A stretch of DNA of 64,000 nucleotides from Rhizobium chutanense (GTDB taxonomy: Bacteria > Pseudomonadota > Alphaproteobacteria > Rhizobiales > Rhizobiaceae). The first letter of the stretch is position 1. The number at the start of each line of letters is the position of its first letter. The position numbers and the translations under genes were made by a program. The stretch is taken from NCBI RefSeq assembly GCF_002531935.1, contig NZ_NWSV01000007.1:1-64000 (forward strand). Reading direction: 5' to 3'. Below, piece after piece: positions 6,937 to 14,771 of the stretch. The notes beneath the pieces are model-generated. The model saw only the letters and a program-made list of their open reading frames with translations, was not told the DNA's origin and ran no database searches.

Positions 6937-8430
6937 ATGAAAGACCATGCGGTCGTGATTTCGGGAGGAGGCCCGACGGGGCTGATGCTGGCAGGCGAGT
7001 TGGCCTTGGCGGGCATCGAAGTCGCAATCGTCGAACGCAGGATGGACCAGGAGATTGTCGATTCGCGGGCCGGCGGCCTGAGCGCCCGCACGCTCGAGGT
7101 TCTCGACCAGCGCGGCATTGTCGACCGGTTCCTGGCGGAAGGGCAGATCGCCCAGGTCGCGGGATTTGCGGTCACACGGCTTGATATCAGCGATTTTCCG
7201 ACGCGGCACAATTATGGGCTGGCGCTGAGGCAGAAACATATCGAGCGAATTCTCGCCGGATGGATCGACGAACTGCCGGTGCCGGTCTATCGCGGCCGTG
7301 AATTGGCGGGTTTTGCGCAGGACGAGACAGGCGTGATCATCGAACTCTCCGATGGCGCCTCTTTCAGGGCAGGCTATCTCGTCGGCTGCGATGGTGGCCG
7401 CAGCTTGGTTCGCAAAATTGCCGGCATCGAGTTTCCGGGCTGGGACGCGACGACCAGCAACATTCTCGCCGAGGCCGAGATGGAGGAGGAGCCGCCGCTC
7501 GGCGTCCATCGCACGGCGCTCGGCATGCACGCCTTCGGCCGCGAGGAATACGAAATTCGCGACGGCAAGGTGGTCTTTGCCAGCGAAGGCCCGATCAACG
7601 TCATGGTGACGGAAAAGATCGCCGGCGGCACAGGCGAGCCGACGCTTGGCGATCTCAGGCAAGCGTTGATCGATGCATGCGGAACGGATTACGGAATTCA
7701 CAGCCTGAAGTGGATTTCGAGGTTCACCGACATGTCGCGCCAGGCGGCAGCCTACCGCAAGGGCAGGGTGCTGCTGGCCGGCGATGCCGCGCATGTGCAT
7801 TCTCCGGTGGGCGGGCAGGGCCTCAATACCGGTGTGCAGGACGCGGTGAATCTTGGTTGGAAGCTGGCCCAGGTCGTGAAAGGAATATCGCCGGAAAGCT
7901 TGCTCGACACCTATCACGCCGAGCGCCATCCGGTGGCCGCCCGCGTGTTGCGCACGACGATGGCGCAGGTCGCCTTGCAGCGTACCGACGATCGCACCGA
8001 AGCCTTGCGAGACATCCTATTGGAACTGCTCGGCATGGAAGAACCGCGCAAAAAGATCGCCGCTGAAATGTCCGGACTGGCGATCCACTACGAGTTCGGC
8101 AAGGGACATCCGCTGCTCGGCCGCCGCATGCCTGACCTTGAACTGGTCACATCGGATGGTCGCCTGCGTGTCTATACGCTGCTGAAAAATGCGCAGCCGG
8201 CGCTCCTCAATCTCGGCGCGCCCGGCAGCCTCGACGTCACCCCGTGGTCAGGCCGCATCCGGTCGGTCGACGCCAGCTATGACGGGCCATGGGAGCTGCC
8301 GGCGATCGGCGCGGTCTCGGCGCCCACCGCCGTCTTGATCCGGCCAGACGGTTATGTCGCCTGGGTGGGCGATGGGACGCAGGATGGCCTGCACGAGGCG
8401 ATGAAGACCTGGTTCGGACCGCCCGGCTAA
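6937..8430 (+). CDS. FAD-dependent aromatic-ring monooxygenase (PheA/TfdB type)
   Basis: This 497-residue enzyme should hydroxylate an aromatic or polycyclic substrate using FAD, NAD(P)H and O2. The FAD fold motif VVISGGGPTGLMLAGELALAG is near residue 5, the NAD(P)H/FAD DG motif GCDGGRS near 150, and the GD motif LLAGDAAHVHSPVGGQG near 282. The C-terminal 120 residues form the thioredoxin-like domain of the phenol hydroxylase subfamily. AAGGAG lies 6 bp before the ATG at 6937; upstream in-frame codons are less likely. It stands alone, so the substrate cannot be named. A paralogue of the same length occurs at 13269-14762. Confidence 0.88.
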   Translation: MKDHAVVISGGGPTGLMLAGELALAGIEVAIVERRMDQEIVDSRAGGLSARTLEVLDQRGIVDRFLAEGQIAQVAGFAVTRLDISDFPTRHNYGLALRQKHIERILAGWIDELPVPVYRGRELAGFAQDETGVIIELSDGASFRAGYLVGCDGGRSLVRKIAGIEFPGWDATTSNILAEAEMEEEPPLGVHRTALGMHAFGREEYEIRDGKVVFASEGPINVMVTEKIAGGTGEPTLGDLRQALIDACGTDYGIHSLKWISRFTDMSRQAAAYRKGRVLLAGDAAHVHSPVGGQGLNTGVQDAVNLGWKLAQVVKGISPESLLDTYHAERHPVAARVLRTTMAQVALQRTDDRTEALRDILLELLGMEEPRKKIAAEMSGLAIHYEFGKGHPLLGRRMPDLELVTSDGRLRVYTLLKNAQPALLNLGAPGSLDVTPWSGRIRSVDASYDGPWELPAIGAVSAPTAVLIRPDGYVAWVGDGTQDGLHEAMKTWFGPPG

Positions 8431-8447
8431 AGGCCGAAAACTCAATT

Positions 8448-9182
8448 CTAGGCGGCAAGCGAAATCGAACCGCAATCCAAAACCGTTTCGGCCTCCGGCA
8501 TCGGTTTGCCGCGGCGTTCCCATGTCCGGCGGCTGATGCCGAATGCCTCCCACGGGCGCGCCGTGCTGAAGGAATTGGCGAGATAGTCGGCTCTCGGAAT
8601 CGCGCCTGCGGCGCGGCGTTGCTCCTCCTTCCGGCTTCGGTCGCGCTGGCGCCGCTTTTCCTTTTGCAGTTTTGCTCTTTTCCGCTTCGGCACGTCGAAG
8701 GCGCCGATCGTGCGGATATCGAGGGCGCACCGTTCAGCGTAGCTCACATGCAGAGCGTGACCGAGCGCGTCGGCCGACAAGGGAGAAAAACGCACCTTCG
8801 TCCGCTCGTAGATGATTTCCTCGATGCAGGCTTTGCCGGCCCATGGGAGCCATCGCGCCGACCAGCCGAGAACCACCTCGGCAAACTCCTGCCGGAACTC
8901 GACGAGCGCGAGACCGGCGATCACCTCGACATAGATCAATGCGTCATCGGCCTCGGGCACGATCGCCCCGTGACGATGCCTGATCAATCTTTCGATCTCG
9001 CGCATCCGGCCGTGGAAATGGCTCCAGCGGCCACCCTGCGCGCGGCGCTGAACGGCCTTGTAACCCAGCAGACAGTCGCCGAGCTTGATTGCCGTCACAT
9101 CCCGGGAAAACCCCTCCGGCCGATCTGCCTTGGCAGCCTCATTCCTGGTTTGAGTGGCTTTGTCTGCGCCAAGACGGTCCAT
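8448..9182 (-). CDS. Hypothetical protein with C-terminal HTH-like motif
   Basis: The 244-residue product starts at the ATG at 9182 (MDRLGADKATQTRNEAAK), which has GAGGA 8 bp upstream. The middle (about 50-150) is a mixed helical domain with aromatic residues (HFHGRMREIERLIRHRH, VIAGLALVEFRQEFAEVV). A strongly basic Lys/Arg-rich segment follows (KRKRAKLQKEKRRQRDRS), then a C-terminal RPWEAFGISRRTWERRGKP stretch that resembles a homeodomain-like helix-turn-helix recognition region. This suggests DNA binding, possibly of mobile-element or replication type. Family not identified. Confidence 0.6.
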   Translation of the reverse strand: MDRLGADKATQTRNEAAKADRPEGFSRDVTAIKLGDCLLGYKAVQRRAQGGRWSHFHGRMREIERLIRHRHGAIVPEADDALIYVEVIAGLALVEFRQEFAEVVLGWSARWLPWAGKACIEEIIYERTKVRFSPLSADALGHALHVSYAERCALDIRTIGAFDVPKRKRAKLQKEKRRQRDRSRKEEQRRAAGAIPRADYLANSFSTARPWEAFGISRRTWERRGKPMPEAETVLDCGSISLAA

Positions 9183-9449
9183 CGATTTTCCTCGCAATCG
9201 GCCCAGGGAGAAGCCGAAACGCGTGACTATAAAGGACGTCGAGGGGGGTGATGTAGGCCTTCCGCACGTCATTTTGTGGATTATCGACGAAACAGATCTC
9301 GGTTGGCGCCGGACGCTGTCTCCACAGATCAGAGAGCGGGCGAGATGCTTGTCCATTCATGGCCCGCGCACAGGTGGTTCTTTGCCGCCGGCTGCAGCAA
9401 GAAGGAGGATCGGTGGAGCCGCCACGATTTATGTCAGCAGCGTTTTTAC

Positions 9450-9524
9450 TCAGCGAAAGCCGAAGAAACTCAAAATCGCGAGCACGATAACGACAGCGCC
9501 GACAAGCCAGATCAAATTGTTCAT
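9450..9524 (-). CDS. 24-residue membrane micropeptide with EcfG promoter
   Basis: This very short gene encodes a 24-residue peptide beginning MNNLIWLVGAVVIVLAI and ending FFGFR. Nearly the whole peptide is one membrane helix. Three points support it: an AGGAG ribosome site 11 bp upstream, a perfect EcfG stress promoter (9573-9597) pointing at it, and a hydrophobic product rather than random sequence. Such peptides often bind and tune larger membrane proteins, but a role here would be speculation. Confidence 0.6.
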   Translation of the reverse strand: MNNLIWLVGAVVIVLAILSFFGFR

Positions 9525-9572
9525 GGGGAACCGTTCTCCTATTGAATCGAGCCAACTGTGACCCGTTGACTC

Positions 9573-9597
9573 AACGGCGGCGCGGGCTTGCGGTTCC
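9573..9597 (-). promoter_or_regulatory. EcfG-type general stress promoter for micropeptide gene
   Basis: On the minus strand GGAAC (9597-9593) is followed after exactly 16 bp by CGTT (9576-9573), a perfect match to the EcfG consensus. It lies about 50 bp before the start codon at 9524. Confidence 0.7.
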
Positions 9598-9650
9598 CTG
9601 GCGGCCCGGCCTTCTCAGCCAAGCCTGATGACTATCGGGCGTCTGCGCTT

Positions 9651-9833
9651 TCAGTAACTGCAGGAGCGGGCGTTGCTGGGCCTGAATCCACCAGCGCATG
9701 CCGGGTTTATCGATGTATCCCGCTGATATTGAAAATCTTCGGGATCGGGCTTGCCCGGCGTGGTGCAGGAAGACGTGATCGCAGACAGAACGATCAGCGC
9801 CCCGGCAGCGATAAATGTCAGAAATCGGTTCAT
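9651..9833 (-). CDS. Small lipoprotein, unknown function
   Basis: The 60-residue product starts at 9833 with GGGAGAG just upstream. It begins MNRFLTFIAAGALIVLSAI and reaches a cysteine in TSSC at residue 23, a plausible lipobox, so the mature form would be a short lipid-anchored envelope peptide of about 38 residues. The tail is polar with two further cysteines (NPACAGGFRPSNARSCSY), which could form a disulfide. It is monocistronic, and no homologue is recognised. Confidence 0.65.
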   Translation of the reverse strand: MNRFLTFIAAGALIVLSAITSSCTTPGKPDPEDFQYQRDTSINPACAGGFRPSNARSCSY

Positions 9834-10173
9834 CTGGGCTCTCCCTTGCGAAGTTATCCTGATCCTAATCCGCCATGCCCTCGCCAGCCTATAGACAACG
9901 TCCGGCGCTTGACCACGTGTAAGCGGCGCACTTCCGGGCGACCTGCATTGGGCTGATTCGAACACGTGTGCAATTGATCGACCACTCCCAGCTTGCAACG
10001 CGTCGAGCCCGATCGCTGATCGATTCACTCAAGATAATCTGATCGAGCTATTCTGTCGTTATGGAAGTAGTTTCGCAAGGCCTTGGTGTGGTTTAGTCGA
10101 TTTTGTCTTGAAAGAAACGAGGTTTTTTAGTAATATAACCTCACAAAAAAAGTAATATAAATGGGAGGATACT
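9834..10173. other. Intergenic region upstream of DUF982 gene
   Basis: This 340-bp gap separates the divergent lipoprotein and DUF982 genes. Its right third (about 10030-10170) is AT-rich and probably holds the DUF982 promoter. I see no additional gene, repeat or strong dyad. Confidence 0.5.
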
Positions 10174-10467
10174 ATGGCGGAAACTCGGTTTGATCCGGTT
10201 TTGCTTCATCGTCAACATTTCATCGCTGAGATCACATGTCTCGATGAAATCTTCGATTTTCTGGATGAATGGCCGCAGGACAAACGGGGTCTGGCATATG
10301 ACACGCTGTTGAAGGCGTGCCGAGATACGGCCAGCGGCCGTTTTCCGCTGAGCGCCGCGCGCGAGAATTTCCGGCGTTTCCTGAAAATGTCGGGGGTGCT
10401 TGCCAAGGTCGAGGGTGCCCCCAAATTCGAGCAGCTGATGGGCGATCGAAATATCGGCAATGCTTGA
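10174..10467 (+). CDS. DUF982 family protein
   Basis: The 97-residue cytosolic protein matches the rhizobial DUF982 pattern. A short N-terminal part is followed by LDEIFDFLDEWPQDKRGLAY, where the W-P-x-D-x-R-G core is diagnostic, then a helical segment with LLKACRDTASGRFPLSAAREN and FRRFLKMSGVL. DUF982 proteins are abundant in rhizobia and their function is unknown. GGGAGG precedes the ATG. An unusually stable hairpin begins 5 bp after the stop. A second DUF982 gene lies at 11979-12236. Confidence 0.88.
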   Translation: MAETRFDPVLLHRQHFIAEITCLDEIFDFLDEWPQDKRGLAYDTLLKACRDTASGRFPLSAARENFRRFLKMSGVLAKVEGAPKFEQLMGDRNIGNA

Positions 10468-10472
10468 TCAAG

Positions 10473-10522
10473 GCATGTCGTGACCGCAAAATTGTGCGGC
10501 GTTTTTTGCGGTCACGACATGC
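10473..10522. terminator. 19-bp perfect palindrome containing a nested terminator
   Basis: Bases 10473-10491 and 10504-10522 are perfect inverted repeats (outer arms begin GCATGTCGTGACC) around a 12-nt loop. Inside lies a second, alternative hairpin: CCGCA (10484-10488), loop, TGCGG (10495-10499), then CG and six T (10502-10507), a classical terminator. The GCATGTCG outer arm recurs as an abundant rhizobial intergenic palindrome type. Confidence 0.7.
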
Positions 10523-10593
10523 TGGACAAGAAAGACCTGAAGCGCGAGGGGCGAATGCGAAAGATCGCGACGCGCTTGAGAGGGAAATAGGCT

Positions 10594-10634
10594 AGAACGC
10601 GCCGTCACATCCTGTGCGGCGCGTTCTGGTTTTT
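10594..10634 (+). terminator. Intrinsic terminator
   Basis: AGAACGCGCC (10594-10603) pairs with GGCGCGTTCT (10618-10627), followed by GGTTTTT. It ends rightward transcription before the convergent cyclase gene. Confidence 0.75.
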
Positions 10635-10649
10635 ATGCCTGCCGGACAC

Positions 10650-11543
10650 CTATTTCTTCGCCACAGCCCGCGCGGCAAACCTTCTGTCGGAGGCGGATGA
10701 CGATCCCCTCGGCGCATCTCGGGCAGGGCTGCCATTCCAGTCGCATCGGAAGACCAGCACCGGCTTCGCAAAGCCCTTGAGGCGCCGGCGTGAGGCGTGA
10801 CCGAAGAGATCGGCGGCGCCATATTCCCGAAAGATATTCTCCGAAACGAGGATCTGGTCGCTGGCGGCGGCCGCGCAGAGGCGCGCCGCAAGCTGCACGG
10901 TCGAGCCGAAGAGGTCGTTGCTGTCCTCGACCGGCTCGCCGCAATCCAGCCCGATGCGGATATGGATCGGCTCGGTGTTTCCGCCGTTGTAACGCTGGAA
11001 TTCCTGCTGGATCGTCATGGCGCATTCGACGGCGGCCGTTGTGGCGGAAAAAGCGGCCATGATGCCGTCGCCGGTGTGCTTCACTTCCCGGCCTGACGTT
11101 TGACCGAGGCATCGGCGCACGATCGCATCATGGGCCCGCACCATTTCGGTTCCGATGCGGTCGCCGAGCCGCGCCGTCATCTCCGTCGATCCGACGATGT
11201 CGGTGAAGAGGATTGCCCGGTGACCGGGATCCACGTCGGCCGAGGATTGGCCGGGCGCCGGCTCGGGATCGTGAATTCGCCCGAGAAAAGCTTCGACCGC
11301 AGACAAGGCGACCTCGACGATCTCGCCGGCAACGAAGCCGTGCGCCTCGCGATGCACGCATTGGGCGGTTTCCATGTCGGGCGCATCGACGAGACAGAAG
11401 GCGGTTCCGCGCCGCTGGTCGAACCAATAGGTGAGAAACTTGACGCCGTAGCGATCCTGAATGTCGAGATCCATGCGATGTGCCCGGGCTACGTCGGCCG
11501 CCGACGTTCCCTCGAGAAAGTGCCGGTCCATGAAGATAGGCAT
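10650..11543 (-). CDS. DUF4242 - class III adenylate/guanylate cyclase fusion
   Basis: This 297-residue protein joins two domains. Residues 1-80 (MPIFMDRHFLEGTSAADVA, then DRYGVKFLTYWFDQRRGTAF and AQCVHREAHGF) match DUF4242, the SCO4226 nickel-binding fold. Residues about 105-275 are a class III nucleotide cyclase: AILFTDIVGSTEMTARLGD supplies the first metal Asp and VKHTGDGIMAAF the second, and LFGSTVQLAARLCAAA completes the core. The probable product is cAMP. The start at 11543 is preferred to one ten codons upstream because GGGAGGG lies just before it. The N-terminal domain may sense a metal or small ligand; that is inference. Confidence 0.85.
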   Translation of the reverse strand: MPIFMDRHFLEGTSAADVARAHRMDLDIQDRYGVKFLTYWFDQRRGTAFCLVDAPDMETAQCVHREAHGFVAGEIVEVALSAVEAFLGRIHDPEPAPGQSSADVDPGHRAILFTDIVGSTEMTARLGDRIGTEMVRAHDAIVRRCLGQTSGREVKHTGDGIMAAFSATTAAVECAMTIQQEFQRYNGGNTEPIHIRIGLDCGEPVEDSNDLFGSTVQLAARLCAAAASDQILVSENIFREYGAADLFGHASRRRLKGFAKPVLVFRCDWNGSPARDAPRGSSSASDRRFAARAVAKK

Positions 11544-11978
11544 CGCGCGCCCTCCCAGATCCGCCGCGTGCAAGAGGTGGCATTCTACGTTCTGGATGCG
11601 GCCGCGTCCACCTTTGGGACAATCAAGAGGTGATCATTAAGGCTGTTGCATTGAGGAAATCCTATGCGTTGCTGTAAATCGCATAGAATACGAAAGGAAT
11701 GGTTGTGTTTTAATCAGTGTGATTTGCATGGAAGCCCGATATTTACCATAATCGGCCGTTTAAAGACTAGCCATGGGTTGTCGCGGCTATTCGGGAAGCT
11801 TCAGGCGTTCCACCGTCTCAAGCGCCTGTCGGAATCGGGAGGGATGAAGAGCTGCGTCTGTCATGGTTCATCTCAGCCGGCATGAGAGCCGCACGCGGGC
11901 AGGTGAGGCGGCTCGCCGACGGCACGATTATTGCATCGCACCCCATAAGCCCACCAAAACTGGAAAAGCTGTAACAAA
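11544..11978. other. Intergenic region between cyclase and second DUF982 gene
   Basis: The 435-bp gap holds a perfect 7-bp inverted repeat CTATGCG/CGCATAG at 11662-11686 with an 11-nt spacer, a possible operator for the cyclase gene. A 25-codon minus-strand ORF at 11787-11864 is listed separately. Rightward frames here look random and are not called. Confidence 0.45.
11787..11864 (-). CDS. Possible 25-residue peptide gene
   Basis: A minus-strand frame from ATG 11864 encodes MTDAALHPSRFRQALETVER and five more residues. It looks like an amphipathic helix with normal rhizobial codon use. The ribosome site is weak (GAGATG). It may be a real micropeptide or the remnant of a longer gene. Confidence 0.3.
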   Translation of the reverse strand: MTDAALHPSRFRQALETVERLKLPE

Positions 11979-12236
11979 GTGAAACAGACGGCAAACTTTC
12001 GACCGGTCGGCTTGGCCTCTATGGGGCTCGGCCATTATGCGGTCGTTAACTCTGTTTGGGATGCCGCGCGCACGCTGCTGCACGACTGGCCGGTCGACGA
12101 CGGCGAAGAATATTTCGAAGCCGTCAAGTCATGCCTGGACGCGATCATCGGCGATCTCCAGCCGGAAGAGGTGCGGGCATCCTTCATCCGGGCCGCACAG
12201 GAAGCCGGCATCGCCGTCATCGAAGCCGCAGATTGA
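11979..12236 (+). CDS. DUF982 family protein, second copy
   Basis: The 85-residue product contains the DUF982 core: AVVNSVWDAARTLLHDWPVD, then GEEYFEAVKSCLDAIIGDL and VRASFIRAAQEAGIAVI. It lacks the K-R-G of the first copy after W-P. A GTG at 11979 gives the full frame, but the ATG at 12021 (MGLGHYAVVNS) is also reasonable since no strong ribosome site marks either. Function unknown. With the copy at 10174 it brackets the cyclase gene. Confidence 0.8.
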   Translation: MKQTANFRPVGLASMGLGHYAVVNSVWDAARTLLHDWPVDDGEEYFEAVKSCLDAIIGDLQPEEVRASFIRAAQEAGIAVIEAAD

Positions 12237-12314
12237 ACGCCCGGCACCGTTGACGAAAGCAGGCGTGTCGATCAAGTCCGAACCGTCCATCCCGAACAGC
12301 CGATCATCCCCGTC

Positions 12315-12342
12315 TTGACATTTCCGGCCGACGGTCTAAATT
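12315..12342 (+). promoter_or_regulatory. Sigma-70-like promoter for small-gene pair
   Basis: TTGACA (12315-12320) is followed after 16 bp by TAAATT (12337-12342), about 30 bp before the start at 12372. Confidence 0.5.
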
Positions 12343-12371
12343 AGAACAAAACAGGAACATTGGAGATGGTC

Positions 12372-12542
12372 ATGACGCATACGGAACAAGTGATCGCCAA
12401 CGCCCTAGCCCTTGTCGAAGCGTCTCGTGCAGCGCGCGAGCGCGATCAGCTGCGGCGTGCCGCCTGGCAGAGAAAGGTCGAGCTCAGCCGGCCGCTGCCG
12501 GCCTTGCCGCGTCCGGTTCAATTGCCGTTGGCGCTGAACTGA
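12372..12542 (+). CDS. Small hypothetical protein, first of coupled pair
   Basis: The 56-residue hydrophilic protein begins MTHTEQVIANALALVEASRA. It is helical and Arg-rich in the middle (ARERDQLRRAAWQRK) and Pro-rich at the C-terminus (LPALPRPVQLPLALN). GGAG lies 6 bp before the ATG at 12372. Its stop overlaps the start of the next gene (TGATG), so the two are translationally coupled and probably act together. No family recognised. Confidence 0.6.
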   Translation: MTHTEQVIANALALVEASRAARERDQLRRAAWQRKVELSRPLPALPRPVQLPLALN

Positions 12543-12793
12543 TGCAGCCGACAAAAACCCTGGAACCCGATCCGGCCGGGCCCGATGACGTGTTGCCCGA
12601 TCAAGCTTGGCCCGATGAAGCGTGGGAAGTCGAAGCCGTGCTGGCCTGGCATGACGACAATGCCAAGGCGACAATCCGCGCGCTGCTCGATGACTGCAAA
12701 CATCTGCGCCAACAGCTGGCCCTGGCCGAATGCGCGATGAGCCGGGGCATGACACGTGGTTGGACGCCGCGTTATGAGCGCGACGCCCTTTGA
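12542..12793 (+). CDS. Small acidic hypothetical protein, second of coupled pair
   Basis: The 83-residue product begins MQPTKTLEPDPAGPDDVLPD and has an acidic, Trp-containing region (DEAWEVEAVLAWHDDNAKAT) followed by a helix (IRALLDDCKHLRQQLALAE). It overlaps the upstream gene by one base. The acidic protein paired with a basic partner could form a complex; this is inference. Family not recognised. Confidence 0.55.
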   Translation: MQPTKTLEPDPAGPDDVLPDQAWPDEAWEVEAVLAWHDDNAKATIRALLDDCKHLRQQLALAECAMSRGMTRGWTPRYERDAL

Positions 12794-13157
12794 ATCCAGA
12801 TCTTCGAAATCAAGTCTCTGAATCGGGGCTTCGGGGGCGAAAGACGTCGGCCGCCCGCCGGCTTTGCCTCCGGATCGATCCGCGCGAGCCGGCTGCGGGC
12901 GAGAACGGCGCCGGCGAATGTGATCGCCACCACGGCGCCGATCCATGCTCCATACAGGCTCTGCCCGAGGATCAAGCCGGCAAGAGGCGACGCGCCGAGA
13001 GTCCTGAGGAAGAAGGCAGCATCGGCAGGATGGCGCTGCTGCTGGCGGCATCGAGGCTGACGATGATGAAAACCGGAAGCATCAGCCGCCAGTCAAGCCG
13101 TTGCGATCCGGAATTCCCAGCATTCCCGGCGTCGGTCGAACAGGGTTCGTCACGCAT
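12772..13157 (-). pseudogene. Broken MFS-type transporter remnant
   Basis: From ATG 13157 (preceded by GAGAGAAAG) the frame gives MRDEPCSTDAGNAG, then a first membrane helix (LMLPVFIIVSLDAASSSAIL) typical of drug-efflux MFS proteins. Near 13010 a single missing base shifts the frame. In the next frame the sequence continues sensibly as FFLRTLGASPLAG, LILGQSLYGAW and a second helix AVVAITFAGAVLARSRLA before a stop at 12772. Only about 120 codons remain of the usual 400, and the last helix with its basic tail resembles an MFS C-terminus, so a large internal deletion is also likely. Confidence 0.6.
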
Positions 13158-13268
13158 CGAAACTTTCTCTCATTGATGGTAGTGTCGGCGCGATCGCGCA
13201 CGGTCGGCCAGAGAAATCCGGGCGATTGTCCGCCGCCCAGGGCGATTGCCTTCACAACGGGGCTGCCG

Positions 13269-14762
13269 TCAGGCAAGGCCGACATGGGCGAAATAGGCCT
13301 CCAGCGCCGAAGCTTCGGCGGAAGCGACGATGGCGCCGACATAACCGTCCGGGCGAACCAGCACCCAGTCGCCTGCAGTCAGGGCGTAGGCGTCGCGGAA
13401 ATGCCCGCCCTCGTCGATGAGATCGCCGCGCCGGCCGATCCTGTGGATATGCAGACCTCTGCGGGGAGGGACGGCGGTTTGCTCGGCTTCATAGCCGAGC
13501 AGCGTCCAGTGCGTGCCCTTGAACAGGTCGAACAGGCGCCGTGGCTGGCCGGCCGCACCTTGGAGCGGCGCATCCGGCGCGCGGTCGCCGGCCAGCAGGC
13601 CGCTCCGCCGCTCCGGCTTTTCCAGCGCAAGCGAGGCTTCGGGGTAGCCGATATCGAGTTGATGAACCTCGCGGCCGCGCCGCATCTCACCGCGCTTCAG
13701 AGCGTCGAGCAGCGTCGTGGCAAGGCCGAGCATGGCGGCGGCGATCGGGCGGCGCTCTTCCTCATAGCTGTCGAGCAGCGCGTCCGGGGCGCCGCCGGCG
13801 ACTGCCGCCAGTTTCCATCCGAGATTATACGCATCCTGCACGCTGGTATTCAGGCCCTGTCCGCCGGTCGGCGGATGTGTATGGGCGGCATCGCCGGCGA
13901 GGAATATGCGGCCATGCCGGTAGCGATCGGCAAGCCGGGCATTCATGGTGAAGGCCGATGCCCAGGAAACCGACTGGATGGTGATGTCGGGGCGACCGGT
14001 GCGTTCCTTCACCAGGGCGGTCAGACCTGCCGCGGAAAGATCGATGTCGCCTTCGAGCGGGATCGGTCCCTGGATCTGGAACATCTCAGTGCCGGCGAGC
14101 GGGCAGAAGGAAATCTGTTTCTCCATGTCGCCCTCGGCGAAGCGATGCCAGGCGTCGCGATCGAGGCCGGTCAGCATGACATCGGCGACGATGGCGCGCA
14201 CCCCCAGCGTCTTTCCGGGAAAAGCGATATCGAGCGCATGGCGCACGAAGCTGCGGCCGCCATCGGCGCCGACCAGCCAACGCACGCCGATCGTCTCTTC
14301 GCCGGCCGGCCCCTTCAGCCGGGCGGTTACCACAGTCTCGTCCTGTTCGAAGCCGATGAGTTCGCATCCGAATTCGGGGCGATGCCCGAGTTCGAGCAGG
14401 CGCTCGCGCATCACGCCTTCGGTCAGGAACTGCGGCGCCATCAGGGCGAGATGATAGGGTTCGGCAGCCGTCGGCTCCTCATGCGGCACGACGTCGGAGT
14501 CGGCAAAGCTTCCGTCGGGGCGATATTCCCGCTGCCGGGGATAGGCGCCGCCCAGCGCGACGAGCCGGTCGAGAATGCCGAGATCCTCGAAAACCTCCTG
14601 CGTCCGCGGCTGGATGCCCTTGCCGCGCGAGCCGCGGAACGGGTCGTTCAGTTTCTCGATCAGGCGGAAGCTGACGCCGCGACGGGCGAGTTCGATCGCC
14701 AGCGTCAGGCCGGCCGCACCGGCGCCCGATATCAACACGTCAACTGTCGAATTCTGTGTCAT
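13269..14762 (-). CDS. FAD-dependent aromatic-ring monooxygenase, MarR-linked
   Basis: The 497-residue flavoprotein shows the FAD motif VLISGAGAAGLTLAIELARRG near residue 9, the DG motif VGADGGRSFVRHA near 165, and the GD motif FLAGDAAHTHPPTGGQGLN near 280. The C-terminal 110 residues resemble the thioredoxin-like domain of phenol hydroxylase relatives. GGAG lies 6 bp before the ATG at 14762. It is transcribed divergently from a MarR regulator with inverted repeats between them, the usual layout for a phenolic- or antibiotic-inducible detoxifying oxygenase. Substrate unknown. It is similar in length and plan to the enzyme at 6937-8430. Confidence 0.88.
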   Translation of the reverse strand: MTQNSTVDVLISGAGAAGLTLAIELARRGVSFRLIEKLNDPFRGSRGKGIQPRTQEVFEDLGILDRLVALGGAYPRQREYRPDGSFADSDVVPHEEPTAAEPYHLALMAPQFLTEGVMRERLLELGHRPEFGCELIGFEQDETVVTARLKGPAGEETIGVRWLVGADGGRSFVRHALDIAFPGKTLGVRAIVADVMLTGLDRDAWHRFAEGDMEKQISFCPLAGTEMFQIQGPIPLEGDIDLSAAGLTALVKERTGRPDITIQSVSWASAFTMNARLADRYRHGRIFLAGDAAHTHPPTGGQGLNTSVQDAYNLGWKLAAVAGGAPDALLDSYEEERRPIAAAMLGLATTLLDALKRGEMRRGREVHQLDIGYPEASLALEKPERRSGLLAGDRAPDAPLQGAAGQPRRLFDLFKGTHWTLLGYEAEQTAVPPRRGLHIHRIGRRGDLIDEGGHFRDAYALTAGDWVLVRPDGYVGAIVASAEASALEAYFAHVGLA

Positions 14763-14771
14763 GTCAATCTC

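Noticed and set aside
11664..11885. Rightward 73-codon frame
   Set aside because: No ribosome site, biased Cys/His content and no domain; the DNA looks intergenic.
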